Shown here: positions 46,790 through 58,147 of the stretch, in pieces
How the letters are laid out: each line of letters starts with the position of its first letter
Numbering within the stretch: the first letter of the stretch is position 1
NCBI GenBank assembly: GCA_023678885.1
Contig: CM042982.1
Location: forward strand, 10,974,001-11,038,000
DNA from: Pogostemon cablin
Taxonomy: Eukaryota; Streptophyta; Magnoliopsida; Lamiales; Lamiaceae
Reading direction: 5' to 3'
Length of the DNA: 64,000 nt
The notes under the pieces: generated by a model
What the model saw: only the letters and a program-made list of their open reading frames with translations
Databases searched by the model: none
Told to the model about the DNA's origin: nothing
Program-made: the position numbers and the translations under genes

Positions 46790-48743
46790 TGAGAGTGAAA
46801 ATAAACGTGTTTTAGTGTCCAATCTAACACATTTATGATGGGAATTGATGTTGTATATTAGTACAAGTTTCTTATATTCAATATATGTGAGAAAAATGTA
46901 CACTTGAGGTGTTTTATTATGTTTTAGGTGGAAAAAGGATCAAAAGTGCAAAGTTCGAGAAAAGGTGCAACTTGTGCAATGAATGCTGAAAAACACATGT
47001 CCAACTTGTACAATTTATCCATGCTTTTTTGGAGATAAAAAATAGTTTTGTGATATATGATTGGAAAGCCACTGAAAAGAGGATCGTTTTGGCGTAAATA
47101 GCACCACAATCGAGTTCCAAACGAGGAAGTTATGAGCAAAATGGTGACGTCGCGCGAGCTGTGCCGAATAGAATGGATGTTCTGCTTTCCATGGCTTTTT
47201 ACAGATTCAAATCTTGGAGTTTTTGTAGGATCTTTGTATGTATAGAAAGCCAATGAAGAGAGGATCGTGTAAGCACAAGAATCACTCAAATTGGAGCTCG
47301 GATGTGGAAGTTATACGCGAAACAGTGAGACGGCGCAAGTGTAATTTGACCACGACAGTCCAGTTCGACCAGATCCCTTGGTCGAACCAAAGCCATTTTG
47401 GTCGAATCAGAAGCCTGAAGTGCGAATTATCGCAGATTTTGATTCGAGCATGGTTTGACCAAGCCCTTGGTCGAACTCCATGCCTAGGATGCGTCCGGAT
47501 CCGATTTTTACACCCCAAGTGCGTGTTTCTGCATGTTTTCCAAGAAAAAGCCCATCATAGGTCCATAATAAGAGCTTACAAGTATAAAAGGGGATGTAGA
47601 TCACACCAAGAAGACACAATTGAAGAGATTGAATTTGAGAGAGACCACAACAATACTACACCCCACAAGGGGGGATCATCCCCCAACCATCATCCACATC
47701 CTTTCCTCCATCCATCCATCACTTTGAAGATTCATTCGTGGAATCAAGAGGAGAACCAAGAGGAGAATTCAAGATGAAGAAGGACTCGACGACGCCCACA
47801 TCTAGGATTTTATTCGTTTCCTAATTTATCTTGTATTTTCCGGACATCCAGGTAAGATCTATCCAATACCCATGATTGTTCTTTGTAACATCATGTGCTA
47901 GATCCTTTTTGGTAGAAATAGGGTTGTTAAGGTTTTTACCAATTAATTAAAATTTTGTGTGTAAACTCCGTACAACACTACTTGTGGATTTATTTTATAT
48001 ATGATTGTGCTTTCTTAATTCATATTCACAGTCGTTTTGTGCATCTTCAATTGATATACAGAGTCTGAATATATATCTTGGTTGTAGATTGAGTGCGTTC
48101 ACCGCTGAACAGGATTTCATGTTATGATTCTAAGTGAGGGGACTCTGAAACTTCATTAAAACTATCATATATGAATACTTATTAATTGAATTAAATTCGG
48201 GTTATTAAGTAGGATAAAGAGGATAACTTCATAATACCTATAAAGGGAGATCATATCGGGTTAGAGTACCAATTGACCAGGGAAATAATTGATACTGATA
48301 GTACTAGAAAGAGGGGGGGTGAAATTATATCTCTTGCTCTGAGGTTACTCACACGTGTTACACGCATGTTTACTTGTATCTATAGAGTAGATATGCATGG
48401 TTTAGTGATGCGTCCATATTCCACAAGGCAGAGTCGGATCAACGCACGGAAGGAAAGTTAAGTAGTAAAACTGGATTACCCTAGAGCTACTTATTCTCCT
48501 ACATGATCCACTTTCGTATTCTTCGAGTGATATTTTATTTAATTTGTTATTTTACTTAATTATTTATTAGTTTAGTAATTAAATCCTAAAACTGAATTGT
48601 CTTGTCTTAATTAATTTAGTAAATAATTAAATTAATAATACGCCGTCCTTTGGGTTCGATATTCACTTGATCGCTTGTTTAAGCTGCAATTGATATCCTT
48701 AATACTTGGGGATTAATTTTGTGTGCAAAGAAAACGCGTATCA
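46790..48743 (+). mobile_element. Solo LTR of an Athila/Tat-like Gypsy element
   Basis: It runs from TGAGAGTG to CGCGTATCA, 1954 bp, flanked by ATTAT (46785-46789) and ATAAT (48744-48748), which agree at 4 of 5 positions. There is no coding. A TATA box (TATAAAAG, 47583-47590) follows a U3-like part with a 181-bp tandem duplication (GAAAGCC at 47064 and 47245). It also carries palindromic GGTCGAAC/GTTCGACC words at 47360-47485. The 3' part (TTTGGGTTCGATATTCACTT) is like the end of other plant Gypsy LTRs. Pol and the second LTR are absent, so it is a solo LTR. Confidence 0.7.
47583..47590 (+). promoter_or_regulatory. TATA box of the solo LTR
   Basis: AGTATAAAAGGGG stands between the palindromic U3 part and a CACACC...CATCCACATCC leader-like region, so transcription would start about 30 bp downstream. 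Confidence 0.6.
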
Positions 48744-48748
48744 ATAAT

Positions 48749-49018
48749 CCATCCCTCTAAAAATAATTTCATCTTCGAAATTAGACAAACTTCTCAATAA
48801 TAAAATAAATACTTATGTACCTTGAAACTGACGTCGTGTACTAGATAGATGCGTAGCGAGTATCATTAAAAAATTATTTAAATACCAGTCCTCCAAAATA
48901 TAGATTCATAAATAATTTATTTAAAAATATGAATCCACAAAAACGTAGATTCATAAATAATTGATTTTTTTAAAAAAAGTACGAGCCCACAGAAATGTAG
49001 ACCCGCTCTGATACCAAC
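48749..49018 (-). other. Internal segment 2 with primer site
   Basis: Nearly the same as 44461-44733. The primer site at 49005-49016 (minus strand TGGTATCAGAGC) is perfect here. Its left edge is separated from LTR B by the solo LTR. Confidence 0.85.
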
Positions 49019-50846
49019 TGTCACGCCCCAATTTTTAATAAAAAGAAAGGGAGATTTATTCGCAATTCTTTGATAATATTAACCTTCAATGTGAGCGTAA
49101 ACCATAAAATAAAATTAATAAGATATCATAAACAATGAAAATCATACAAAAGTATATCATTAGAAATTATATAAAAATATTTTGCGCAGCGCATTAATTA
49201 AAAAGCTCTAACGCAACGCATCCGCCCCCAGTAAAATGTCGCAGCCTCAACCTGAAAATGATTTGGAGTGGGAGGGGTGAGCGTCTAAAATACACTCAAT
49301 GGGTTAACTAAAATAATTGCACAGTTAAAAATAAATATGTATGTCAAATATACCATTAGATGTAACACATATCAATTTTAATAGAATAATTTACACGTTG
49401 TCTTTCGATAACTCGTTGAAAATATTTTAGACCGAACCGTTGTTCGATAACTTATGTTAGTTGGTCTGTGCGCACCGAGCCGTCACCCCAGTACGATGTT
49501 AGCATACTTTGAAATATATTTTAGTACTGAACCGACGTAGCCAGTAACTTGTGTTAGTTGGTCTGTGCGTACCGAGTCGTCACCTAGTACGATGTTAGTA
49601 GAAAAATATTTGTCATCGAACTAAAAGCACACATTGCACATAACATAACATATCAGTAACACATATCACATCTTAACATAGCAATCATGACATAAAAATG
49701 TAGAACTCGATAAAGAGTGAAAGTTACCCAACCTTGAACTTTCTTGGAAATTGTAAAGTGGACAAGGCTTGCTCTTCGATCTTATAAATTATTGAAAATG
49801 TATACCAATATTATTATTACAAAAATAAAATAAATATTTTTCACTTAAAATAATAATATTGATAAAATTATAATAATAATATTTAATGAAAAAAATTATA
49901 ATTATAAATGAAAAGTAAAATTATAATAATGTTTAAAATAAAACGTTAAGATAATAATATAAAATGAAAAATCAAATTTACATACTGCCATGAAAACGAA
50001 AGAATATATTGCTTTCAAAACTCATTTTTGATTTATTTATTATTATTTAATATATTTTTTTAGAAATTACAATCAAGTCCCTGCATTATATTAAATTCTC
50101 ATTTAAACTTACCTTAAACTTTAAACTTATTACAAAATGGCCCAACTTGAGTTATATAATTCCGTTTGAAAATCCAAAAATACTTTTGAAATCCTCGCAA
50201 GACGAGGATCACATGTATACCAATTTTACATGAAAATAACGAATTTTGAAATAATGCAATTTCGAAAGTGAAGTGAGTTTCTTCATAACTCTTTCGTTTC
50301 ACGTCAAAACTCAAAATTAATTATACCTTTGTGATCGTCGTAAGGAGAGCTTTAAAATGGCCTATAATATCAAAGCTAACTCAAATCAAAACAACATATG
50401 CCGTTAAAGTGTTAAAATCTTCGATAGAGCTTTTCTAGCTCAAATGACATCTATTTTATAAAAGAGTTATATATTTGGAATCTACGCTTCGAGATGAACA
50501 TTTTGGTATATAATATGATAAAATCAAATTACAAAATGGAAGACATAAAGAGGAGCAGTGTGTGATATTTATATATGTATATGTATGCATTATATATATG
50601 TGTGTAGAGAAAAGAAAGGAGTATACATATATTTGCTTTTAAACTTGGATGCCAAGTATATATATAAAAAAGAGACTTATCCAAATTTTAAAATTATAAT
50701 AATTACAAACTTGGAGGCCAAGTTGCAAGACCAAACTTGGTGGCCAAGTTGGAAAAAGAAAATTGTGTGATTCATACACACGCACGTCACCACTCAACTT
50801 TATCAAAATTTTAACTCAACTTTTCCTTATCCAAAATTCACATGTG

Positions 50847-50912
<66 letters not shown>

Positions 50913-50992
50913 GATATATTATCACAAAATAATATAATTTTTTTAAAATAAAATTTACGAAAATATAGATTATAAAATATTGGGGTGTTACA
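49019..50992 (-). repeat. LTR C of the three-LTR complex
   Basis: 1974 bp with one (AT)n run (50850-50908). It ends GGGGTGTTACA followed by the CCTAG duplication. Confidence 0.9.
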
Positions 50993-50997
50993 CCTAG

Positions 50998-51135
50998 TGA
51001 CAAAAAAGAGTGCAGAAGCTTTGAAGTAGTAGAGGAAATCGCAGAGAAAAGCTTACCTTTGATCATGTCTAAGGATCCAATTGAAAACTATCAAAGCGAA
51101 CTTCTTATGTTTCTTATCACCGATTATTTTTGATG
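50998..51135 (+). pseudogene. Athila-like Gypsy protease-region fragment, part 2
   Basis: This continues the frame of 42182-42512 after one copy of CCTAG is discounted: DKKECRSFEVVEEIAEKSLP, then a SKDP word, ending at a TGA. The same order (NKEECRRLEVVDNIVEEH...SKDP) is found in the other Gypsy element at 56230-56320. No RT follows, so this Gypsy copy is truncated. Confidence 0.8.
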
Positions 51136-51903
51136 AGTTTTCTTTTGGATTCCATAAATGCTTACATAAAATTAATGATTGCAGGGATTTCATAGAAAAA
51201 AACTAAAATCGACTAGTGTGAGCCTTAGTTTTGGGTGTAGGAGAAATAAAATTCTTACCGGTGGCAAAGGAAGTAGTAGTTGAGGTTGAGGAGATGGATG
51301 TAGGAGAAGGAGCAATCTCATTGAGCTCTTATGGAAAGAATATTACATTTTGATCAATGTTTTTCCTAATGAGAGCAAATGTATTCTATCGTGTGTAGAA
51401 CAAATGACCAAGTAATAAAATAATATCGAATTCAAAGGAGATGTCGACACTAAGTATATCCAGATTTATGCTCAATAGTTCTTTATAAGAGTAATCGATA
51501 TCAATTGGAGTGAATGTTTAACAAACAACCAATTATCTAATGAGAATAACAAAAGAAATACAAATAAGCAATTGTAAAAATTATGAGAGATGGGATGGAT
51601 GTGTGTGAGATGTCATTATAAGGAGCTAGCAAGACTAAAAATGCTATGATTAAGGGTAGGTTTAGTCTTATGAACATGCTATGATGATTATTTAGGATTA
51701 AGGCAATAAGGGCACTCACTAATTCCACATAAGTTCTATTACAAGATACTTAAGATATAGATTACCTAGGAGATCGTTCATATCTAAAGTAATCCTATAA
51801 AGTTCTTAAAGGTGTCTCAAATACTCAAAATTCCTATAGGTACTTACAGCTATTAATATACCAATTTAGAGATCTTATCACGCAAAATTTTCTCTGTTAG
51901 GCC
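51136..51903. other. Spacer, nothing recognised
   Basis: AT-rich with short frames only. It could be unrecognised remains of the truncated Gypsy copy. Confidence 0.4.
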
Positions 51904-52129
51904 TGTGATCGTTGTCATTTTCACCTAGATTTTAGTGTCGTTATGTGTGTATTTTCATATATTTTTATCCGTATTTGTGTTGCTTTTGGTGGAGTTATAG
52001 CTATTTTTGAGGAATGTGCTATGAACTTATAGAATTATGTAAATGGGCATAAATATGTGTAAAATAGGTCAAGAAATGGACAAAAACAGAGTCGGGAGCG
52101 AAACAGAGTCGGAAAGACAAGGTATGTTG

Positions 52130-52405
52130 GTACACGGGCCGTGTGCAGAACACGGCCCTGTAACCAATGGCCGTGTAATGTCATCAGAACTCGCTGCTCG
52201 CCCAGGAGGATGGCCGTGCGTTGCAGCACGCCCTGTGTGCGGGCAGACCCTATAAGAAAAAGCCGTGCATTATCGTCAGAAATCGCTATACGGCCATTAT
52301 CAAGGCCCTGTACTGCAGTTCGAGCCGTGTCCAGAAGCACGCACAACATGCAAAAGTAGGTGTGCCCTACACGGGCCGTGTACTGCAGCACGGGCCGTGT
52401 AGGTG
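52130..52405. repeat. GGCCGTGT/ACACGGCC palindrome array in U3
   Basis: A GC-rich tract with many GGCCGTGT or GCCGTG words in both orientations, often close together (for example CACGGGCCGTGTACTGCAG). It ends about 60 bp before the TATA box. A related array is found at 60076-60300 in the same element. Confidence 0.75.
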
Positions 52406-52462
52406 CCAAATCCTGTGTAATTTTTAGAATATTCCCAAAGCTTCTAGAAGGTCCATAAGTGA

Positions 52463-52470
52463 TATAAAAC
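52463..52470 (+). promoter_or_regulatory. LTR TATA box
   Basis: GATATAAAACC follows the palindrome array and precedes a CACACACTAAAACACC leader, placing the U3/R border about 30 bp downstream. Confidence 0.6.
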
Positions 52471-53642
52471 CATGACTTGTGCGAAATTTAGAGGGGGAGA
52501 TCAGATAATAAGCAGTTACACACACTAAAACACCACATTTCCTCACACACTATATCCACAATTCATTTCTACCATCTAGATCCATCAAAACACCATTTGA
52601 TCTCCATTTTCACTCCATAAATCCATCATTTCATCCATCCTTCCACCATTTGAGAAGGTTGAAGCATCAATTGTTGAAGAATTTTTGAAGGAATTGATCA
52701 ATTGAAGAGGAGGAAAGCTTTTCACATGCAAGGGAAGCAATTCTACTTTTCTATTGTTAATTTTCTTCTCAAAATGGCTCAAATGGAGCAAAGCTTGATT
52801 TGTATTGAATTAATCACCATGTTTAGTGGCTAGTTTTTTTAGTAGGGCTAGTCATATGAGTGGTTGAGGTGAATAGTTCGATATGTAAAACTTGAGTAGT
52901 GATTTGAATTGATTTGTGGATTTCCTTGTATGATATATCAATCATGTTTCATTTCAATGTTTGTGTGATTAAATTCTCTATTCATGGTATTAGGATGACC
53001 ATTCCAATATTATGAGTGGATGTTTAATTGAATCTTATATTGAATTGTACATGTATGTTAGTGTAAGGGGAGGTGAGTCATACCCTACTTAGGCTTAGAA
53101 CATTCATAGAGTGACATTTAAGTAATTGAGTGAAAAGAACCAACTTATGATCATAGTACCTTAAGGGAATTGAGATTAAGACCAATTTTAGGAGACTTAG
53201 GCTTGTAAAAGTGTCGAGAACCTAGTTGCCTTGGCCATAGGGACTAGGGGTAAATTTGTGATTGCTTTTAATCCACAAGTTAATGAGAATTACTATCAAT
53301 GGTTTTGCATATCTAGCTCAAGTCTTAACCATAAGTATGATTAGCCTTGCTTTCTTCTCAAGTGTATTCTACACCCATTCCATTAATCATTTGCTTGTTA
53401 TTTGATAATTTACTTTGCTAGTTTAATCTCTAGTTAATTGAGTAGAATCGTAAGCAATAGTTTTAAATACAAAACCTTCAAACATATCATCTTTACAAAG
53501 CACAAATCGATGAATAACTTGGATACAAACTTAGGTTTCATTTCCCTTAGGACGATATTACTATAAATTTTGTACTTGGTCGCGCATTTACTCGACGATA
53601 GAGTCTCTTTCTCTTACACATTAAAAAATGCGATTAAAAACA

Positions 53643-53660
53643 TGGCGCCGCTGCCGGGGA
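53643..53660 (+). promoter_or_regulatory. Primer-binding site of the Athila-like element
   Basis: TGGCGCCGCTGCCGGGGA directly follows the LTR. This is the classic site of plant Athila/Tat Gypsy elements. Confidence 0.9.
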
Positions 53661-53787
53661 AATGTTAAACTTTAGGTTGTAACGAGTTTGAAGTTGATTA
53701 GTTTTGATAAGGATATTTCTTTTATTTGTTATTTTTCTTATTTGTCTCGGTTGTTTGTGGAGCTAATTTGAAAATTTTTGTAGGTAC

Positions 53788-55300
53788 ATGCAAACTCGTT
53801 CTAGGTCTCAGTCTATTGAACCTTTGAATTTGGAATTGGAAGCTACTTTGAGATGACAAAGAAGAGGAGTGTTGGAACCTACGGAAGAAAATATGGAAGA
53901 AGTAAGGGATAATGCAAACATGGTTGATGAAGAAGGTAATTTGTTTCATTTTTAAGGTGGTGATAATGCTAGAGAAGGTTATGGTAATCAAGAATATGTG
54001 CCACAAGTTTATGCTCAACAAATGCACTTGCAAAACCAACAAATGCAAGATATTATTTAAAACTTGTTGGCACAACAAGAAGCAAGGAATAATTCTCCGG
54101 TGATGTAAAATCAACCTCGTGGAAATGAAAACAATGGAGTGGGAATGAATGCCTGTGATCATTTTCAATTGCAATATGAGAATTATGGAATGGGCCCGCC
54201 ATTGAATGTGAATAATTTTGAGATAAAGACGGGATTGATCAACATGGTGCAAGCGAATCAATTTGGTGGTGGTACTATGGAGGACCCAAATGCTCACTTA
54301 GCCCAATTTACGGAGTTGGCAAACACGATAAAGATAAACGGGGTAAGTGAGGATGTTGTTAAAATGAAGCTTTTCTCATTTTCACTAAGAGATTGAGCTA
54401 AAACTTGGTATCATACTATACTAAAACAAATAAGATTCTTCTATGCCGGTTTACATGGAAGTGAGAGGATGCTCATTGATGCTTCGGCGGGAGGTTCGAT
54501 TTTGGGGCAAACTCCGGAAAGAGCAATTGCTATATGTGAGGAAGTAGCTTTGAATACTGGTCAATGGCCTATGGATCGTGCACTGGGAATGTATGAAAGG
54601 GAAAAAATTGTTAAGATGGAAGAAGCGTGCTTGCAACAAATTAAAAAAGTGAAGATGCCTAAGGAAGATATGACCGACAAAGCAATCACGGAGATACTTA
54701 AAAGGATGAATGCTAATATGCAAATATCTCCAAATTCTACACCGGGTGTGAATCAACAAGTGTTTGCTAGTCCTCAACAAGGCATGACTATGCCTAATGT
54801 GGGTCAATCTTCTCAAAGTTGTCAAATGTCTACCTCTATTCCTCAACAAGGTATGTCCTCTAATTCAAGATGCATGGTGTCCACCAGAGATGACTCTTGA
54901 GGAAGTTGCCTTCATGCAAGGAAGGAACTTCCAAGGAAATTATGATAGTAATTTTGGAAATCATGGAGGAGGATATCCACAAAGACAAGGAGGATGGGGG
55001 CAAGGTAATTTTCAAGGAAATTTTAACCAACCCCGTAGGTATGAGAATTTGTCATATGAAAATCAAGAAAATTTCCTCACTCTTCCACCGGGCATTAATC
55101 CGGGGGATAAAGCTCAAAATGGTGAAGGAAAGTCTACATTGGAGGATCAAATGACTAAGATGTTTGACTATTTGAAGCAAAGAGATGAGGTGAATGATAA
55201 GAGAATCAAAGCTTTGGATACACAAATGAGTCAAATGATAAGTGAAAGGGGGATGTTCATCGGCAAGGGAAATTTTCATCTACAACCATTACTAATCTGA
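53788..55300 (+). pseudogene. Athila-like gag
   Basis: It begins at ATG 53788 (MQTRSRSQSIEPLNLELEAT), as Athila gag does. The retrotransposon-gag part follows: 'EIKTGLINMVQANQFGGG', DPNAHLAQFTELANTIKING, then MLIDASAGGSILGQTPE. The C-terminal part (54890-55300), in a different frame, has GGGYPQRQGGWGQGNFQGNF and STLEDQMTKMFDYLKQRDE. At least five in-frame stops occur (the first at 53854) plus one frame change near 54890. The central gag core between KTWYHTILKQ and FYAGLHGSER is much shorter than in related elements, an internal deletion. No zinc knuckle is visible. Confidence 0.85.
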
Positions 55301-55804
55301 AGGAGCAATGTAAGGCTATTGAACTCCGTAGTAGAACAAAATACGAAGAGCCTTCTATGCCAATGGAAGTAGAGGGGGTAGAGTGTGAAGTTGAGCCTAT
55401 GGAAAGCTTGGATGAAGAAGGGAAAGAGAAAGAAGTTGAAATTGTTGAAAAAGATGAAAGTACCCCTATACTTGAAGAAAAAAGTGACGTCTCCAAAGAA
55501 GTGGGAAAGATGTAGAGAAGCAAAACGAAAAGAGAGAGAGGAGAAGTTTGAAAGGGATGAATGGGGAATTCCAAAGTTGCCCGTTGCAATTTCGTTTCCA
55601 CAAAGGTGCTTGAAAAAGGGATTAGAAGAGAAATTTGCTAAGTTTGTTGAAACGTTGAAAAAGATACATGTGAATATTCCTTTTGTGGAGGCTTTATTTC
55701 AAATGCCCAACTACTCAAAGTTCTTGAAGGATATATTGTCAAAGAAAAGAAGTTTGGGAGAATTTGAAATGGTGAACCTTATGGAGGAATGTAGTGCAAT
55801 ATAG
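55301..55804 (+). pseudogene. Gag-pol linker of the Athila-like element
   Basis: A glutamate-rich part (EEPSMPMEVEGVECEVEP) is followed, in the frame 55385-55804, by 'PFVEALFQMPNYSKFLKDIL' and LMEECSAI, a highly conserved passage before the protease of Athila elements. The frame ends in TAG at 55802 but the same frame continues into the protease. The basic stretch KRKEREEKFERDEWG lies before the conserved passage. Confidence 0.85.
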
Positions 55805-56205
55805 CAAAAGAAACTTTCCCCTAAATTGAAAGATCAGGGGAGTTTCACTATTCCATGTGAGATGGGAGAGCATGAGAACTACAAATCCTTATGTGATTTG
55901 GGAGCGAGCATTAACTTGATGCCGTTGTCAATCTACAAGAAGTTGGGTATTGGTAAGGTCAAGCCGACATCGGTTACACTTCAATTAGCCGATTGATCGT
56001 TGACGTATTCGAAAGGAATTGTGGAAGATGTGTTGATCAAAGTTGGCAAGTTTGTATTTCCCGTTGATTTTGTGGTATTAGATATTGATGAAGATTCAAA
56101 TATTCTATTAATACTTGGTCGTCCATTCCTTGCCACGGGGAAATCATTGATTGATGTGGAGAAGGGAGAGCTTACTTTGAGGGAAATGAAGAAGATGTGA
56201 TATTT
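55805..56205 (+). pseudogene. Athila-like aspartic protease
   Basis: In the same frame as the linker: FTIPCEMGEHENYKSLCDLG then ASINLMPLSIYKKLG (DLGAS active-site loop), KPTSVTLQLAD, a TGA at 55994, then TYSKGIVEDVLIKVGKF, DFVVLDID and LLILGRPFLATGKSLID. It matches the fragment at 42182-42512, where the residue corresponding to the TGA is arginine. Confidence 0.88.
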
Positions 56206-57661
56206 TCATTGAGAGAGGCTATGAAGTATCCCAAGAACAAGGAGGAATGTAGAAGATTGGAGGTTGTGGATAACATTGTTGAAGAGCATATGTATCATCT
56301 TCACTCCAAGGATCCGTTGGAAATTATCATAAGCCATTCTTACTCAATTGAATCTTTAAAATCTAAATCCTCTTTTTGTTTGGAAAATTATGAAATGATT
56401 AATGAATTACATGGTTTAAATGCTTGTAGGGTACTCACGAATGAGGAAGCAAAGGTTAAAAAACTTGATGAAGGACCAAAGAAGGAAGTACAAGAAGAAG
56501 AAGGTGGAATTAAAACCATTGCCGGAGCACTTAAAGTATGTTTACTTGGAAAAAGATAAAACATATCCGGTAATCGTATTCTCTTCCCTTAATGACCTAG
56601 AATTAGAACAATTGCTAAGAGTCTTAAGAGAGCATAAATCCTCTATTGGTTGGAGCATTAAAGATTTGAAAGGTATTAGTCCATCTATGTGCATGCATAA
56701 GATTCATTTGATTGATGATGATAAGTCTTGTGTTCAAAACCAACGTAGATTGAATCCTATAATGCAAGAAGTGGTAAGAAAAGAGGTATTAAAATGGCTT
56801 GATACGGGAATAATCTTTCCAATAAATGATAGTCAATATGTAAGTCCTTTACATGTAGTGGCAAAAAAGGGTGGTATGATAATTGTGAGATCCGATATAA
56901 ATAAGACAATTGCCACTAGAACTATTACGGGTTGGAGAGTGTGTGTTGATTATCATAAATTGAATGAAAACACTCGTAAAGATCATTTTCCATTGCCATT
57001 CATAGACCAAATGTTGGATAATCTTGCGGGCCATGAGTACTATTATTTTCTTGATGGTTACTCTGGGTACAATCAAATATTGATTGCACCGGAAGACCAA
57101 GAGAAGAGGACTTTTACATGTCCCTATGGTATATTTGCATTTAGAATGATGTCGTTTGGTCTATGTAATGCCCCCGCCACTTTTCAGCGTTGTATGATGG
57201 CTATCTTTGATGGTTTGATTGAAAATATTATGGAGATGTTTATGGATGATTTTTCCGTGTAAGATTCCTCTTATGATATTTGCTTGACTAATCTCACTAT
57301 TGTGTTGCAGAGGTGTGAAGAATCAAATCTTGTGCCAAATTGGGAAAAGTGTCATTTTATGGTGACCGATGGGATAGTATTGGGGCACCATATCTCAAAG
57401 CATGGGTTAAAAGTGGATAGAGCTAAAGTGATAGCTATAGAACGTCTTCCCCCTCCTACTAGTGAGAAGGGTGTGAGATCGTTTCTAGGTCACGCGGGCT
57501 TCTATAGACGCTTCATTAAGAATTTCTCAAAAATTGCTAAACCTCTTTGTAAATTGCTTGAAAAAGATTGTCCATTTCACTTCAATGATGAATATTGTGT
57601 ATCATTTCAGGTGCTTAAAGATGCTCTCACTTCATCGCCAATACTCGTCACTCCGGATTGA
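56206..57661 (+). pseudogene. Athila-like reverse transcriptase
   Basis: After a linker read in a shifted frame (56197-56559), the frame returns for LKPLPEHLKYVYLEKDKTYP. The polymerase then runs through WRVCVDYHKLNENTRKDHFP, PFIDQMLDNLAGHEYYYFLD, 'YGIFAFRMMSFGLCNAPATF', FMDDFSV (catalytic DD intact) and the thumb-connection 'GHHISKHGLKVDRAK' and RSFLGHAGFYRRFIKNFSKI. In-frame stops are at 57260 and 57659. The residues that can be judged at the active site are kept. Confidence 0.92.
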
Positions 57662-58147
57662 AGCTTGCAATTTGAATTGCATTGTGATGCTAGCGATCAA
57701 TCCATCGGAGTGGTGTTGGGACAAACAAGGGAGAAGATGTTTAGAGCAATCTATTATACTTAGAAGACATTGAATTCATGCCAAGTCAATTATACCACAA
57801 CGGAGAAGGAATTTTTAGCCGTAATGTATGCTTTTGAGAAGTTTCGACCATACTTGGTTGGAACACAAACAAATTTTTACACGGATCACGCTGCTATAAT
57901 ATACCTCATGAGTAAAAAAGATGCTAAATCTCGTTTAATCCGTTGGGTGTTGCTTTTGCAAGAATTTGATGTGGTGATCAAGGATAAGAAAGACGTGGAG
58001 AATGTGATCGCGGATCATTTGTCTAGGTTGGAAAATGGAAGTGAGAATGAGGATATGAATCCAATTAGGGATGAATTCCCAGATGAGAAAATTTTGCTAT
58101 TGGAGGTTGAGCAAGTGTGTTCTCTCATTGTGGATGTGCCGCCTTAG
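57662..58147 (+). pseudogene. Athila-like RNase H
   Basis: It is in frame with RT: LQFELHCDASDQSIGVVLGQ, a TAG at 57761, then TTEKEFLAVMYAFEKFRPYL, FYTDHAAIIYL and DVENVIADHLSRLEN. The D (CDASD), E (TEKE) and D (TDH, ADHLSR) residues are present. It ends in a TAG at 58145. Confidence 0.9.

Larger units (their letters stand above)
42513..50992 (-). mobile_element. Three-LTR, two-internal-segment retrotransposon complex
   Basis: Three copies of a ~2-kb LTR (42513-44460, 44734-46784, 49019-50992) alternate with two copies of a 273-bp non-coding segment. The whole is flanked by a single perfect 5-bp duplication CCTAG (42508-42512 and 50993-50997) in the Gypsy frame. In sense orientation (minus) LTRs start TGTAACACCCCAATAT and end GGGGCGTGACA, a form common in chromovirus-type Gypsy elements. 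The primer site is of the initiator-Met type. A different solo LTR (46790-48743) interrupts the second internal copy. There are no coding sequences. Confidence 0.9.
51904..53642 (+). repeat. 5' LTR of the Athila-like element
   Basis: The right end is firm: CA at 53641-53642 abuts the primer site. The left end is taken as TGTGATCGTTGTCATTTTCA at 51904 by its resemblance to Athila LTR starts, but cannot be confirmed without the second LTR (TG at 51895 is an alternative). It contains a GGCCGTGT/ACACGGCC palindrome array and a TATA box. Confidence 0.6.

Noticed and set aside
47238..47777. 179-codon frame in the solo LTR
   Set aside because: It spans the U3 duplication, the TATA box and the leader; it is open by chance in a GC-richer part of the LTR.
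52035..52427. Several overlapping frames of 66-124 codons in the LTR
   Set aside because: They come from the GC-rich palindrome array in U3, are open on both strands, and have no homology I recognise.
53722..54849. Minus-strand frames of 191 and 132 codons opposite gag
   Set aside because: They are shadows of the gag coding strand, rich in Ile/His/Leu from antisense codons.
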